NCBI GenBank assembly: GCA_017506175.1
Contig: JAFVNW010000082.1
Span: 1-42,172, forward strand
Source of the DNA: Bacteroidales bacterium
GTDB lineage: Bacteria; Bacteroidota; Bacteroidia; Bacteroidales; WCHB1-69
Direction: 5' to 3'
Length of the DNA stretch: 42,172 nucleotides
The notes below the pieces were generated by a model. The model did no database searches. It was not told the origin of the DNA and worked only from the letters and a program-made list of their open reading frames with translations. The position numbers and the translations under genes are program-made. Below are positions 1 through 10,754 of this stretch, piece by piece (position 1 is the first letter of the stretch; each line of letters starts with the position of its first letter).

Positions 1-1892
1 AGGAACAGAAAGACGTAACTGTCGGAAAGGAATTCATTGGGGCGCATTGCGGCGAACTGCTCCTTGCCATAGAAGCCCAACTGCTGGTAACCGGCGGGCG
101 CCACATACTGCAAAGAATAGGGCAACGAACGGTCAAGCCAGCCGCCGTTAGCAGCTATCTCAGTATAGCCCAATCGCTTATAGCGTTGAAGATGATATAC
201 ACGCGCATTAATTTTGTGGTAGTTGAAATCACTGCCGAACACCCCCTTGATGCCACACTCATACTGCAACTGCACACTCGGATATTTTGACAGTGTGTAA
301 AGCGTGAAATCCGTCGTTTTCATTGTCGTCTCATTAAAAGAAAAACGCACACCTGCACGCAAATAAAAATTGGCATAGCGGAAAGAACCGTCGTCGAGTG
401 ATTTTTCAGGAAGAGGCAAATAGCAGTAATTGAACAATGTACGGTTCTGACTATAGGCGGTCGAAACGCTCACGGTAAAATTCCGGTCGGGACGCATCTG
501 CAACTTCGCTTGAAGAATTCGACTTTTATCAAATTTTGTGATAATCCAATGGCGGTAATACTCACCGCTAAGCACGCCGATGCCGTCACGGGAAACCAGT
601 TGCGTGCAGCCGCTCTCTTCAATATCATCGATGAAACGCAGTTTCAGGAACAGACTGCGGCGCGGGAAGAGTTCGAAATCCGCCTTCGCCCCCCACTTCC
701 AATCCTTGTCCTTGAGGCCATAGGCGAAATAGCCCCCCAGCGCAATCCGCTTCGACATACGCTTGTTGGTGTAAAGTCCCAACCCGAAGCGCCAGCCTTC
801 ATAATAGGTATAGTTCACAATGCTAAAAAGGTCCAAGTCGATGGGCCCCAGCGGGATACAGCCGTTCATCAGCGACGGAAGCCAGTTGATGCGCTTGTTC
901 AGTTTGAGCTTGCGCCCAATGCTGTCGAGGATTTCGTACGTCCGCAGCTCCTGCAGGGTGAGCGAATCATTGCGATAGACAGCGAGCAGCTCCTGTCCCG
1001 ACTTCTCGGATTTGATTTGCTCTTCAATGTCAAAAATCCCAAACAGGCTGTTTTTCAACGGAATATCAATCTGCAAATCCTTCACAGTAATGATTGAAGT
1101 GCCAGTCAGCGAAATGGAATCCAGCCCCTTCAGGTTCAATTGCGGGAAATCAAAAGTCGCCACCAGTGTATCAGGAAACCAGCAACCATTATCCCGCTTG
1201 CTGTAGACTTGACGCACATTGATTGGGAAAAGAATCTCACTATTAGTCGGTTTCGCCTCAAAAAACGAGACCGCATAGTTGGCGGAAGTAACAAAAATCG
1301 TTCCCTTCAGTGACTTGAAGACAGCATTTTCGCGAGGTTGAAAAGAGATGACGAAGATGGAGTCGGTCGCATCGGAGAGTGTATCCACGATAACAAAGTC
1401 ATAGTGTCTGGAAGCATTTTTGGAAAGCGGGCTCAAATAATTCACCTGTAGGATTTCCAGATAGTCGCTGCGATACAGATTTTGAAACTGAAAGCGACTG
1501 AAAGCCAGGTTGAAAATCGGGTTGTTCACTCCGGAAGTCCTTGAGGCGACCAATTTTTCGTAATGATGGTCCGGTTGTTTGAAATAGACCTCGCTGACGC
1601 TTTCGGAGAGAAAAAGCGGGCGGCTGCGCCATTCCGCAAGTTTTTCGGTGGATTCATCCATAAAGACCGACATTTTCTGGTAAATGGAATACTGAAAAGT
1701 CGAAGAATGATAGGCTCCATTTTCCTCCCGATGCCGGTACGCCTCTTCCATCAGGAGGTCGGCGGGATTGACTTCCGGGAAAATCTCCACGCCGTCCAAA
1801 TCGTACTTCTTCGTTGTATCTATCTGACCTATTGCAAGATAGGAGAAAGATAAGAGAAGAAAGGAGAATAGAATCGGGTGGAGGGCGCGCAT
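1..1892 (-). CDS. DUF5686 family outer-membrane protein, C-terminus cut by left edge
   Basis: The reading frame starts at the ATG whose complement is 1890-1892 and stays open for about 630 codons to position 1, so the stop codon lies outside the window. Residues 1-22 form a signal peptide (hydrophobic core, then IGQ). Residue 30 onward resembles DUF5686: a short strand followed by NPADLLMEEAYRHREEN, then the family hallmark SESVSEVYFKQP at about 96-107. The last visible residues include RPNEFLSDSYVFLF, which fits the conserved NEFxSDxY segment that precedes the terminal barrel strands. Family members are usually about 800 residues, so some 150 residues are missing. DUF5686 proteins are predicted surface or outer-membrane proteins of unknown function. 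The N-terminal CarboxypepD_reg-like domain common in the family appears absent or very short. A -7 box sits 26 bp upstream. Confidence 0.85.
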   Translation of the reverse strand, partial: MRALHPILFSFLLLSFSYLAIGQIDTTKKYDLDGVEIFPEVNPADLLMEEAYRHREENGAYHSSTFQYSIYQKMSVFMDESTEKLAEWRSRPLFLSESVSEVYFKQPDHHYEKLVASRTSGVNNPIFNLAFSRFQFQNLYRSDYLEILQVNYLSPLSKNASRHYDFVIVDTLSDATDSIFVISFQPRENAVFKSLKGTIFVTSANYAVSFFEAKPTNSEILFPINVRQVYSKRDNGCWFPDTLVATFDFPQLNLKGLDSISLTGTSIITVKDLQIDIPLKNSLFGIFDIEEQIKSEKSGQELLAVYRNDSLTLQELRTYEILDSIGRKLKLNKRINWLPSLMNGCIPLGPIDLDLFSIVNYTYYEGWRFGLGLYTNKRMSKRIALGGYFAYGLKDKDWKWGAKADFELFPRRSLFLKLRFIDDIEESGCTQLVSRDGIGVLSGEYYRHWIITKFDKSRILQAKLQMRPDRNFTVSVSTAYSQNRTLFNYCYLPLPEKSLDDGSFRYANFYLRAGVRFSFNETTMKTTDFTLYTLSKYPSVQLQYECGIKGVFGSDFNYHKINARVYHLQRYKRLGYTEIAANGGWLDRSLPYSLQYVAPAGYQQLGFYGKEQFAAMRPNEFLSDSYVFLF

Positions 1893-1917
1893 GGTTTGGC
1901 AAATGAAATAACGGCCG

Positions 1918-1925
1918 CAAAAATA
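1918..1925 (-). promoter_or_regulatory. Bacteroidetes -7 box for the DUF5686 gene
   Basis: The minus strand reads TATTTTTG, a full match to TAnnTTTG, leaving a leader of about 20 nt before the ATG at 1892. No clear -33 TTTG was found. Confidence 0.55.
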
Positions 1926-2041
1926 CGATTTTTTCAAAGAAGGAAGGAACGGGATTAGCGAAAATCCGATTTAACCGCCGAAATCTCGTTCCTGCTGCAT
2001 TTTGGAAAAACAGTCAAGGGGTGGGCGCAAACAAAAAAAAA

Positions 2042-2055
2042 CGCGAAACTTCGCG
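2042..2055. repeat. Perfect 14-bp inverted repeat upstream of the gyrA promoter
   Basis: CGCGAA and TTCGCG flank a 2-bp AC spacer. The repeat ends 4 bp before the probable -33 element of the gyrA promoter, where an operator could lie. It is unlikely to be a terminator because no T-run follows. Regulatory function is inferred from position only. Confidence 0.4.
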
Positions 2056-2058
2056 AAA

Positions 2059-2092
2059 TTTGAGGCCATTTCAATTTTTATTCGTACATTTG
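2059..2092 (+). promoter_or_regulatory. gyrA promoter, TTTG-N22-TACATTTG
   Basis: TTTG at 2059-2062 and TACATTTG at 2085-2092 match the Bacteroidetes -33/-7 consensus with a spacer slightly longer than the usual 19-21. The start codon follows 59 bp later. Confidence 0.65.
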
Positions 2093-2151
2093 CAATCTAT
2101 TATAAAAAGCATAAACCATTAACAATCAAATAATTAAATTAGGAAAAAGTT

Positions 2152-4662
<2,511 letters not shown>

Positions 4663-4683
4663 GTTTTTTGAATGATGAATTTA

Positions 4684-4720
4684 ATGCCCGTGGACGGAAA
4701 TCCTACGGGCATTTTTTTTT
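4684..4720 (+). terminator. Rho-independent terminator of gyrA
   Basis: ATGCCCGT (4684-4691) pairs with ACGGGCAT (4705-4712). An inner GGA/TCC pairing is possible. A run of nine T residues follows. It lies 22 bp after the gyrA stop codon. Confidence 0.85.
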
Positions 4721-4775
4721 GCAAAAAAACTTATAAAATTTTATCAACAACAGTTTTTTAATATAAATTAAATTG

Positions 4776-4783
4776 TATTTTTG
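4776..4783 (+). promoter_or_regulatory. -7 box for the PepSY-like gene
   Basis: TATTTTTG matches TAnnTTTG and comes just after the gyrA terminator. Transcription would start near 4790, which excludes an in-frame start at 4781 and supports the ATG at 4817. Confidence 0.55.
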
Positions 4784-4816
4784 CCAGCCCAACCACCAAT
4801 CAACAATCATACGGAA

Positions 4817-5239
4817 ATGAGAAAACTTTTATCCCTTTTTGCCTTTTTGTTCGTCATCGGTTTCTGCGCTGGCCAGAACCTCCCAGCCGAAGCAACTTCC
4901 TTTGTTTCAACATATTATCCCAACAATCACATCACATCCGTTGCCCAATATCCTGCTCCGTCGGAATTCGCATATCGGGTGGAATTGGATATGAACGTCG
5001 TCATCTTCTTCGATGCAAACGGCCGTTGGATCATCATCGAGTCGTTTGAGCAGGGAATTCCTTCCACGCTTCTGACGCAAAAACAAAAAGCTTACATTGA
5101 ATCCTTGGGGTACAACTTGCGTGCAGTAGGCAAGCTCAACCGCAAGGCCGGAGACAGCATTCTGCTCATTATGGAAGACGGTGCTGGCTACCGCTTCGAT
5201 GCCGCCGGCAACTTCATGCGTACCGAAATGGAGGAATGA
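4817..5239 (+). CDS. Small secreted PepSY-like protein
   Basis: The protein has 140 residues. Residues 1-20 are a signal peptide ending in CAGQ, so it is exported. The mature part shows the repeated layout of the PepSY-like family (PF11396): LPAEATSFVSTYYPNN, then a strand pair ending in VVIFFDANGRW, then GIPSTLL and a second half ending YRFDAAGNF. Each half reads as helix, strand, then an FDxxGxW/F turn. These periplasmic proteins are common in Bacteroidales and have no established function; the family name comes from a distant resemblance to protease-inhibitor folds. The start at 4817 is chosen over an upstream in-frame start at 4781 because the -7 box overlaps the latter and only 4817 begins with a proper signal peptide. 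It appears monocistronic, with a terminator-like hairpin after it. Confidence 0.8.
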   Translation: MRKLLSLFAFLFVIGFCAGQNLPAEATSFVSTYYPNNHITSVAQYPAPSEFAYRVELDMNVVIFFDANGRWIIIESFEQGIPSTLLTQKQKAYIESLGYNLRAVGKLNRKAGDSILLIMEDGAGYRFDAAGNFMRTEMEE

Positions 5240-5300
5240 ATAACGAATCACGCGTAAAAAATCGTTCTGCAAGATCGAAGCGGCAGAACTAAAAACATAG

Positions 5301-5330
5301 GCGGGGCTAATGATTGCACCGCTTTTTTTT
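5301..5330 (+). terminator. Probable rho-independent terminator after the PepSY-like gene
   Basis: GCGG (5301-5304) pairs with CCGC (5319-5322), extended by GC/GC past one mismatch, with an 8-nt loop and then eight T residues. The short stem makes it weaker than the gyrA terminator. Confidence 0.55.
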
Positions 5331-5502
5331 CACAAATCTCACAAGCCTCTGCTGTATCTTTTTCACGACAAGCAATGAAAACATCACTACTTTAGGCGAT
5401 CATTATCCTTCATTAAACCTCAAAGACAAATTATCGTCTATGCGCGCGTATTTCTCCAATACCATTCACAAAAATAATTATCGACCCAAAATAATAAACT
5501 GA

Positions 5503-8100
5503 ATGAAGTATTCACGTATTCTCACCTTTTTTGCATTTATCTTTTTCTTCAATCATATAGCATTAGCGCAAAACGAAGACCTTCATAAGTTGGTCACCCC
5601 AACTACCGGCGTCATCGCAGGCAGTTTGGCCGATGAATATGGAAAGCCCATCCCCTACGCATCCATTTTCGTGCTGAATGCAAAAGACTCGGTGACAACC
5701 GCATACGGGATAACCAATGAGGAGGGACGTTTTACCATCGCAGAAATCCCATACGGGAAGTCGTTTCTCAAAATCGAGTACGTGGGCTACAGCACCATTT
5801 TCACCTCTCCATTTATCTTAAGCGAAAGCAACCCCATCTACAAGATGCAACGCATCAAGCTGACGGAGAAGGTGCAGGTTTTGGGAGGGGTAGAAATCAG
5901 GGCTCAAGTGGAGATGTTAGAGAGCAACCTCGACAAGAAAGTCTTCAATGTGGAATCAAGCATCACCACCGACGGGGCTACTGCCGTGGAAGTTTTGGAG
6001 GAAATTCCCTCGGTGGATGTTGATTTGGACGGAAACGTGACATTGCGCGGAAGCGAGAACGTCACCATTCTAGTAGATGGGCGATCCACCAACCTCACGT
6101 TGGACCAGATTCCCGCCAATCTGATTGAGAGCATTGAGGTCATCACCAACCCCTCTGCACGCCTGGAGCCCGACGGGATGTCCGGCATTCTGAACGTAGT
6201 GCTGAAAAAACGCCGTGAAAGCGGTTTCAACGGAATGGTGAGCGGACGCGGCAGTATGGAGTTCTTCCGCAACAAACCCGTCATCAACAACTACAGCGGC
6301 AACGTTAACTTCAACTACAACTACAACAAAATCAACGTTTTCGTAAACTACGATTTTCGCGGTTACCACCGACTGAATGGTGGCCAGACCCACCGCATCT
6401 CGTGGTTCGACCAAAATCCAGCCTACCTCTACCAAAGCAACACCAGCGAGTTCAACGGCTACTCCCACAATGTACGCACTGGTCTTGACTGGTTCATAAA
6501 CAAGAAAAACACGCTGAGCTTCACGCTTTCGTACAACAACAACCGCCACAAATCGGAGAACAACCTGCAGGTGATGAACGACAGCATCAGCGAATTCCTC
6601 TACAATGACGGGGATTATTTTTTGGACATCTTGAGTCCCTCAGTGCAAACTGACTGGATTGCCAGCCATTCAACCCCTTTCGAGAGCTACTTGCAACTCA
6701 GCAACGGCCAAAACATCCGCCACAACTTCAGTGCGGACATCAACTACAAAAAAACGTTTGAAAAGAAGGGGCGCGAACTCACCGCCGACCTCTACTACAC
6801 GCGCAACCACCGCGAATCGAACGATTCCACCGCGCAAAACTACGATTTCCCCTACGACCACATCGACATTTTCCAGAAAGCAGTCACCATTGACGACAAC
6901 ACCACCGCCACCGGCCAGGTGGACTTCGTGACACCCGTCGGGCAGAAGGGCAGAATAGAAACCGGCTACAAGCTCTCGTTCCGCTCCATCGGCGAGGACT
7001 ACCGTTTCTTCCGCGGCGACGACACAACCTCCATGTACCGCGACAACACGCAAAGCAACCACTTCGTCTTCACAGAGATGATCAACGCACTCTACTTCAT
7101 CTACTCCACCTCGTTTTGGGACAAACTGAAAATCCAAGTCGGCGTTCGCGGCGAAATGGCCAACACCAAGTCCGACCTGAAATCCGCCGGCGAAGTACAC
7201 CGCAAAGACTACTACAACCTCTTCCCCACAGCCCATATCCGCTACGACATCACGAAAGAGCACTCTCTGCAAATCAGTTACTCACGACGTGTGAGCCGCC
7301 CCAGTATATGGCAACTCAACCCCTTCGTGGACGTTTCCGACAAACTCAACCACCGCATGGGCAATCCGGATTTAACTCCTGAATTCGTCAACTCCGTTGA
7401 ACTGGGCTACTTGATGACCATCAAGAAAACCAGCCTGAGCTTCACCGCATTCTATCGTCAGCGCAACGATATCATCAGCCGCTACACAGAACTTTACCGC
7501 GACACACTCACCGGCGACAACTACACACTCACTTCCTACCGGAATTTGGACAAGAGTCAGAATTTTGGTTTCGAAGCCGTTTTCGGACAGAAACTCTGGA
7601 AATTCTGGAACATCACCCTCAGTGGCAGTTTCTACCGTGTCATCATCAACGATGCCACAACGCACATCGATGACTACCTCGCCCGCGACTGGACATGGAA
7701 CGCCCGTCTGAACCAGAGCTTCAACCTCCCCAAAGACTGGCAAATCCAAGTCAACTTCCGCTATCGGGCACCGAGCATCACCACTGGCAGCATGGGCTGG
7801 GGCAGCGGCGGTGTAGGGCAGGGCAAACGCTCCGGCAACTACTCCCTCGACTTGGGTGCGAAGAAATCCTTCCTCAACAAGGCGCTGGTCATCAGTCTGA
7901 ACTGCCGCAATCTCATCAGCTCTTACAAATCGCAAATCACCACCTACCTGCACCAAGACAACCGCGGTTACGATGCCTTCAGCATACGCGAGAGAAGTCG
8001 CTTTAACATCTCATTATCTATTAGTTACAAAATCAACAACTATAAAAAGCGCAATGTGAAAATCGATGGCGAAGAGTATCCCGATGGTGGCGAGGATTAA
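5503..8100 (+). CDS. TonB-dependent receptor with CarboxypepD_reg-like domain
   Basis: This is an 865-residue outer-membrane receptor that would import a ligand using TonB-ExbBD energy; the substrate cannot be told from sequence. Residues 1-23 are a signal peptide (ALAQ cleavage). Residues 33-105 form a CarboxypepD_reg-like beta-sandwich (GVIAGSLADEYGKPIPYASI, later NEEGRFTI). Residues of about 135-232 form the plug (LEEIPSVDVDLDGNVTLRG, VDGRSTNLTLDQIP, IESIEVITNPSARLEPDG). The rest is a barrel of the OMP_b-brl_3 type with repeated aromatic strands. Its length fits the stand-alone class of such receptors rather than SusC, and no SusD follows. It is preceded by 263 bp with a terminator but no clear -7 box, and faces mntP convergently across 53 bp. 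A signal-transduction role is possible but no anti-sigma-binding extension is visible. Confidence 0.92.
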   Translation: MKYSRILTFFAFIFFFNHIALAQNEDLHKLVTPTTGVIAGSLADEYGKPIPYASIFVLNAKDSVTTAYGITNEEGRFTIAEIPYGKSFLKIEYVGYSTIFTSPFILSESNPIYKMQRIKLTEKVQVLGGVEIRAQVEMLESNLDKKVFNVESSITTDGATAVEVLEEIPSVDVDLDGNVTLRGSENVTILVDGRSTNLTLDQIPANLIESIEVITNPSARLEPDGMSGILNVVLKKRRESGFNGMVSGRGSMEFFRNKPVINNYSGNVNFNYNYNKINVFVNYDFRGYHRLNGGQTHRISWFDQNPAYLYQSNTSEFNGYSHNVRTGLDWFINKKNTLSFTLSYNNNRHKSENNLQVMNDSISEFLYNDGDYFLDILSPSVQTDWIASHSTPFESYLQLSNGQNIRHNFSADINYKKTFEKKGRELTADLYYTRNHRESNDSTAQNYDFPYDHIDIFQKAVTIDDNTTATGQVDFVTPVGQKGRIETGYKLSFRSIGEDYRFFRGDDTTSMYRDNTQSNHFVFTEMINALYFIYSTSFWDKLKIQVGVRGEMANTKSDLKSAGEVHRKDYYNLFPTAHIRYDITKEHSLQISYSRRVSRPSIWQLNPFVDVSDKLNHRMGNPDLTPEFVNSVELGYLMTIKKTSLSFTAFYRQRNDIISRYTELYRDTLTGDNYTLTSYRNLDKSQNFGFEAVFGQKLWKFWNITLSGSFYRVIINDATTHIDDYLARDWTWNARLNQSFNLPKDWQIQVNFRYRAPSITTGSMGWGSGGVGQGKRSGNYSLDLGAKKSFLNKALVISLNCRNLISSYKSQITTYLHQDNRGYDAFSIRERSRFNISLSISYKINNYKKRNVKIDGEEYPDGGED

Positions 8101-8153
8101 GAGAAAGAAAGTGTTTATGGAATTCAACGCCCACAGAAGGAGGCGTCAACTCC

Positions 8154-8720
8154 TCATTGGAGCAGATGTTCAATCAGGATTTTCACACCGATACCGATGA
8201 GGATGAGACCACCGGCAATCTCGGCCTTGTTGCCCAACGCCTTCCCGAACTGCTTGCCGATATAAGCCCCGCCGAAAGAAAAAAGGAACGTGGTGATGCC
8301 AATCAGAACCACCGACAACGCAATGCCCATCGTGGGCGGTGTACAAGCGAAAGTGACGCCGATAGCCAACGCATCAATGCTGGTGGCCACCGCTAAGACA
8401 AGCAGCTCTCTTATTGTGACTTGTGCGGAAGCGGACTGTCCATCATCCCCGCGGAACGACTCCCAAATCATCTTTCCGCCAATAAACAACAGCAGGCCAA
8501 AGGCGATCCAGTGGTCGAAAGCGGTGATGTACGCACTGAAGCCAGTACACAACGCCCAGCCCAACAACGGCATCAATGCTTGAAAACCACCGAAATACAA
8601 GCCCAACCGAGCGGCCAGCCTCCCATCGAAGGACTTCATGCCCAGCCCTTTGCAGACCGATACCGCAAAAGCGTCCATGGAAAGGCCGATGGCGATTAAA
8701 ATGACAGTAAGGATGTCCAT
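8154..8720 (-). CDS. mntP: Manganese efflux pump MntP
   Basis: MntP is an inner-membrane exporter that protects against excess Mn2+. The 188-residue length equals the usual family length. The two inverted halves each carry the family motif with an intramembrane aspartate: GLSMDAFAVSV (Asp16) and ATSIDALAIGV (Asp116). Six hydrophobic helices are visible. The start at 8720 gives MDILTVILIA, the typical N-terminus; an upstream in-frame start at 8741 would lie inside a hairpin and is rejected. The gene lies 56 bp downstream of a DUF1015 gene on the same strand, but a terminator-like palindrome with a T-run ends exactly at its start codon. No yybP-ykoY riboswitch is evident in the short leader. 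It is convergent with the TonB receptor. Confidence 0.93.
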   Translation of the reverse strand: MDILTVILIAIGLSMDAFAVSVCKGLGMKSFDGRLAARLGLYFGGFQALMPLLGWALCTGFSAYITAFDHWIAFGLLLFIGGKMIWESFRGDDGQSASAQVTIRELLVLAVATSIDALAIGVTFACTPPTMGIALSVVLIGITTFLFSFGGAYIGKQFGKALGNKAEIAGGLILIGIGVKILIEHLLQ

Positions 8721-8757
8721 AAAAAAAATGCAGAGACGCAACGAATCACGTCTCTGC
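8721..8757 (-). terminator. Intrinsic terminator or attenuator between the DUF1015 gene and mntP
   Basis: On the minus strand GCAGAGACG pairs with CGTCTCTGC (9 bp, 10-nt loop), followed by A and seven T residues that run directly into the mntP ATG. It should end DUF1015 transcripts, or attenuate read-through into mntP. Confidence 0.7.
8730..8757. repeat. 28-bp dispersed palindrome, copy 1
   Basis: The arms are GCAGAGACG and CGTCTCTGC. A second 28-bp copy at 17442-17469 has arms differing in one position each. The two share arm sequence and total length but not the central 10 bp, as expected of a REP-like or MITE-like element. Confidence 0.7.
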
Positions 8758-8776
8758 CGAAATTATATCAAAATGA

Positions 8777-10027
8777 TTATTCCAATTCGTGGATTACAAG
8801 ACCTGAACGCAGTTTCGGTTCAAACCAAGTGGTCTTCGGGGGCATGATGTTGCCAGAATCGGCAATGTCAATCAACTGTTTCATGGAAACCGGATACAAA
8901 GCGAAGGCAACAGCCATCTCGCCACTGTCAACACGACGCTTCAGCTCGCCCAGTCCGCGGATACCGCCGACGAAATCAATGCGCTTGTCGGTACGCAAAT
9001 CCTTGATGCCCATTACCTTGTCAAGGACGAGGTTGGAAAGGATGGTCACATCGAGCACGCCGATCGGGTCATTATCGTTGTAGGTGCCGTTCTTGGCAGT
9101 CATTTTGTACCACTTGCCGTCGAGATACATGCTGAATTCGTGCAACTTGGTGGGTTTGAAAATGTCGGTACCCATTTCCTGAACGTCGAAATTCTCGGCA
9201 ATCATCTTGATGAACTCGTCTTTGGAGTGGCCATTGAGGTCTTTCACGACACGGTTGTAGTCGATGATTTTCAGTTGGTTATCCGGGAAGATAACCGCCA
9301 TGAAGTAGTTGTATTCCTCGTTGCCGGTGTGATTCGGATTGTTCTTGCGTTTCTCGCTTCCAACCAATGCAGCGGCAGCCGTACGGTGGTGACCATCAGC
9401 AACATACAGATAAGGAATGTCGTTCTTGAAAATTTCGGCGATGCGTTTGTTGGTGGCGTCATCGTTGATTACCCAGAAATGGTGACCAAAGCCGTCGTCG
9501 GCTACGAAGTCGTATTCCGGTTTTTGGTTTTTAACGATGTTGTCAACGATTTGATCGATTTCCTTGTTGTCGGGATAAGCGAAGAAAACGGGTTCAACGT
9601 TGGCGTTGGTGATGCGCACGTGAATCATACGGTCTTCCTCTTTGTCCTTGCGGGTGAGCTCGTGTTTCTTAATGTTGCCGTTCAGATAGTCGTCAACGCA
9701 GGCGCAGCCAACGATGCCGTATTGGGTACGGCCGTCCATGGTCTGGGCATAGATGTAGAATTTCTCTTTGTCTTCCTTGACGAGATAACCCTTGTCTTTG
9801 AACATTTTGTAGTTCTCAACGACTTTGTCATAGACTGCCTGAGAATGTTCGTCGGTGCCAGCAGGAAGGTCGATTTCGGCCTTGGTCACGCGGAGCAGTG
9901 AATAGGGATTGCCGGCGGCTTCTTTGCGAGCCTCTTCGGAATTGAGCACGTCGTAAGGACGGCAAGCTAATTTTTCAACGATTTCTTTGGGAGGACGAAA
10001 GCCTCTGAAAGGTTTTACAATTGCCAT
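8777..10027 (-). CDS. DUF1015 family protein
   Basis: This is a 416-residue cytoplasmic protein of the DUF1015 family (PF06245), whose biochemical function is unknown to me. Family signatures are visible from start to end: MAIVKPFRGFRP at the N-terminus, RPYDVL at 23-28, KHELTRKDKEEDR at 120-132, and the most conserved block ADGHHRTAAAA at 210-220, which looks like a catalytic or metal-binding site because of its paired histidines. In many Clostridia and Bacteroidetes the gene sits next to serine-biosynthesis genes, but no serA or serC is present here. The length matches the family. It has its own -7 box and a downstream terminator, so it is probably monocistronic. Confidence 0.9.
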   Translation of the reverse strand: MAIVKPFRGFRPPKEIVEKLACRPYDVLNSEEARKEAAGNPYSLLRVTKAEIDLPAGTDEHSQAVYDKVVENYKMFKDKGYLVKEDKEKFYIYAQTMDGRTQYGIVGCACVDDYLNGNIKKHELTRKDKEEDRMIHVRITNANVEPVFFAYPDNKEIDQIVDNIVKNQKPEYDFVADDGFGHHFWVINDDATNKRIAEIFKNDIPYLYVADGHHRTAAAALVGSEKRKNNPNHTGNEEYNYFMAVIFPDNQLKIIDYNRVVKDLNGHSKDEFIKMIAENFDVQEMGTDIFKPTKLHEFSMYLDGKWYKMTAKNGTYNDNDPIGVLDVTILSNLVLDKVMGIKDLRTDKRIDFVGGIRGLGELKRRVDSGEMAVAFALYPVSMKQLIDIADSGNIMPPKTTWFEPKLRSGLVIHELE

Positions 10028-10071
10028 GATTTTTAGTATTTAGTGATTAAATTGTTTTAAGTTTCAAGGTG

Positions 10072-10079
10072 CAAAAATA
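10072..10079 (-). promoter_or_regulatory. -7 box for the DUF1015 gene
   Basis: The minus strand reads TATTTTTG, 44 bp upstream of the ATG at 10027. No -33 element is obvious. Confidence 0.5.
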
Positions 10080-10113
10080 CGAAAAATAATGATGAGCGGC
10101 GAATGATTTTGAA

Positions 10114-10728
10114 TTAGAATTGATAGAAGAAAGAGAGAGCCATTTCGGTACTGAACTGTTTTTTATTCAAACGGTAGTTGCCGTGATTGCCATCGCCGAC
10201 TCGGACGGGCACCAGCGACTGCACAAAACGGAAATTGATGCCGTAATGGTCTTTAATGAGGTAGGAAATGCCCGCCATACCAGCGATTTCATAAAAACGG
10301 AAGGGCATTCTGGCTGGGATGACTCCGTTCGCATCCTTTTCAACAGCATGGAGCAACACATTGAAAGTCGGCCCCAGTTCGATTTCGAATCCCTTGAAAG
10401 CCATGAATTTGGCCAAAACCGGAACTTCCATATAGTAAAGCGTCAGCACGTACTTGTTGCCGATGTTGCCGTTCTTGTCCGCTTTAAGATAAGTGCTGCT
10501 TCCCTTCATCACGAAATTGATTTCCGGCTGAATCGCCCATTTGGGTGCCTGGATAAAACGCCAGTTCACGAAACCGCCAGCATACGCGCCGACCTTGTGA
10601 AATCCAGACAAGTCATCACCCGAAATCTGCGTCATTGAAAGCCCAGCACGAAGTCCACCCTTGAAATTTTGGGCGCAACCCACTGAGAACAAACATATTA
10701 GGATTAAAACAAGGAATGATTTTCTCAT
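10114..10728 (-). CDS. PorT-family outer-membrane beta-barrel protein
   Basis: This 204-residue protein has a signal peptide (MRKSFLVLILICLFSVGCAQ). It then shows alternating amphipathic strands typical of 8-stranded barrels of the PorT/outer-membrane beta-barrel family (PF13568): GGLRAGLSMTQISGDD, AYAGGFVNWRF, AIQPEINFVMKG, YMEVPVLAKF, FEIELGPTFNVLL, and a final aromatic strand STEMALSFFYQF. The terminal F suits recognition by the BAM complex. It follows a TPR/PD40 gene on the same strand by 26 bp with no intervening promoter, so the two are likely co-transcribed. Members of this family include PorT of the T9SS, but many have no known role, and this short protein is more likely a generic barrel than PorT itself. 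Confidence 0.82.
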   Translation of the reverse strand: MRKSFLVLILICLFSVGCAQNFKGGLRAGLSMTQISGDDLSGFHKVGAYAGGFVNWRFIQAPKWAIQPEINFVMKGSSTYLKADKNGNIGNKYVLTLYYMEVPVLAKFMAFKGFEIELGPTFNVLLHAVEKDANGVIPARMPFRFYEIAGMAGISYLIKDHYGINFRFVQSLVPVRVGDGNHGNYRLNKKQFSTEMALSFFYQF

Positions 10729-10754
10729 ATATAATCAACTAAAAGAGCTACCAC

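Noticed and set aside
1399..1920. Overlapping short minus-strand frames suggesting a broken or frameshifted gene near the left edge
   Set aside because: The frame beginning at the ATG at 1892 is uninterrupted to position 1 and matches DUF5686 throughout. The short frames are shadows of it.
5314..5502. 62-codon plus-strand frame before the TonB receptor
   Set aside because: It starts inside the T-run region of a terminator, has no family resemblance, and abuts the real gene. It is probably a leader region.
8138..8154. AGGAG/CTCCT hairpin between the TonB receptor and mntP
   Set aside because: The stem has only five pairs, overlaps the mntP stop codon and has no T-run on either strand.
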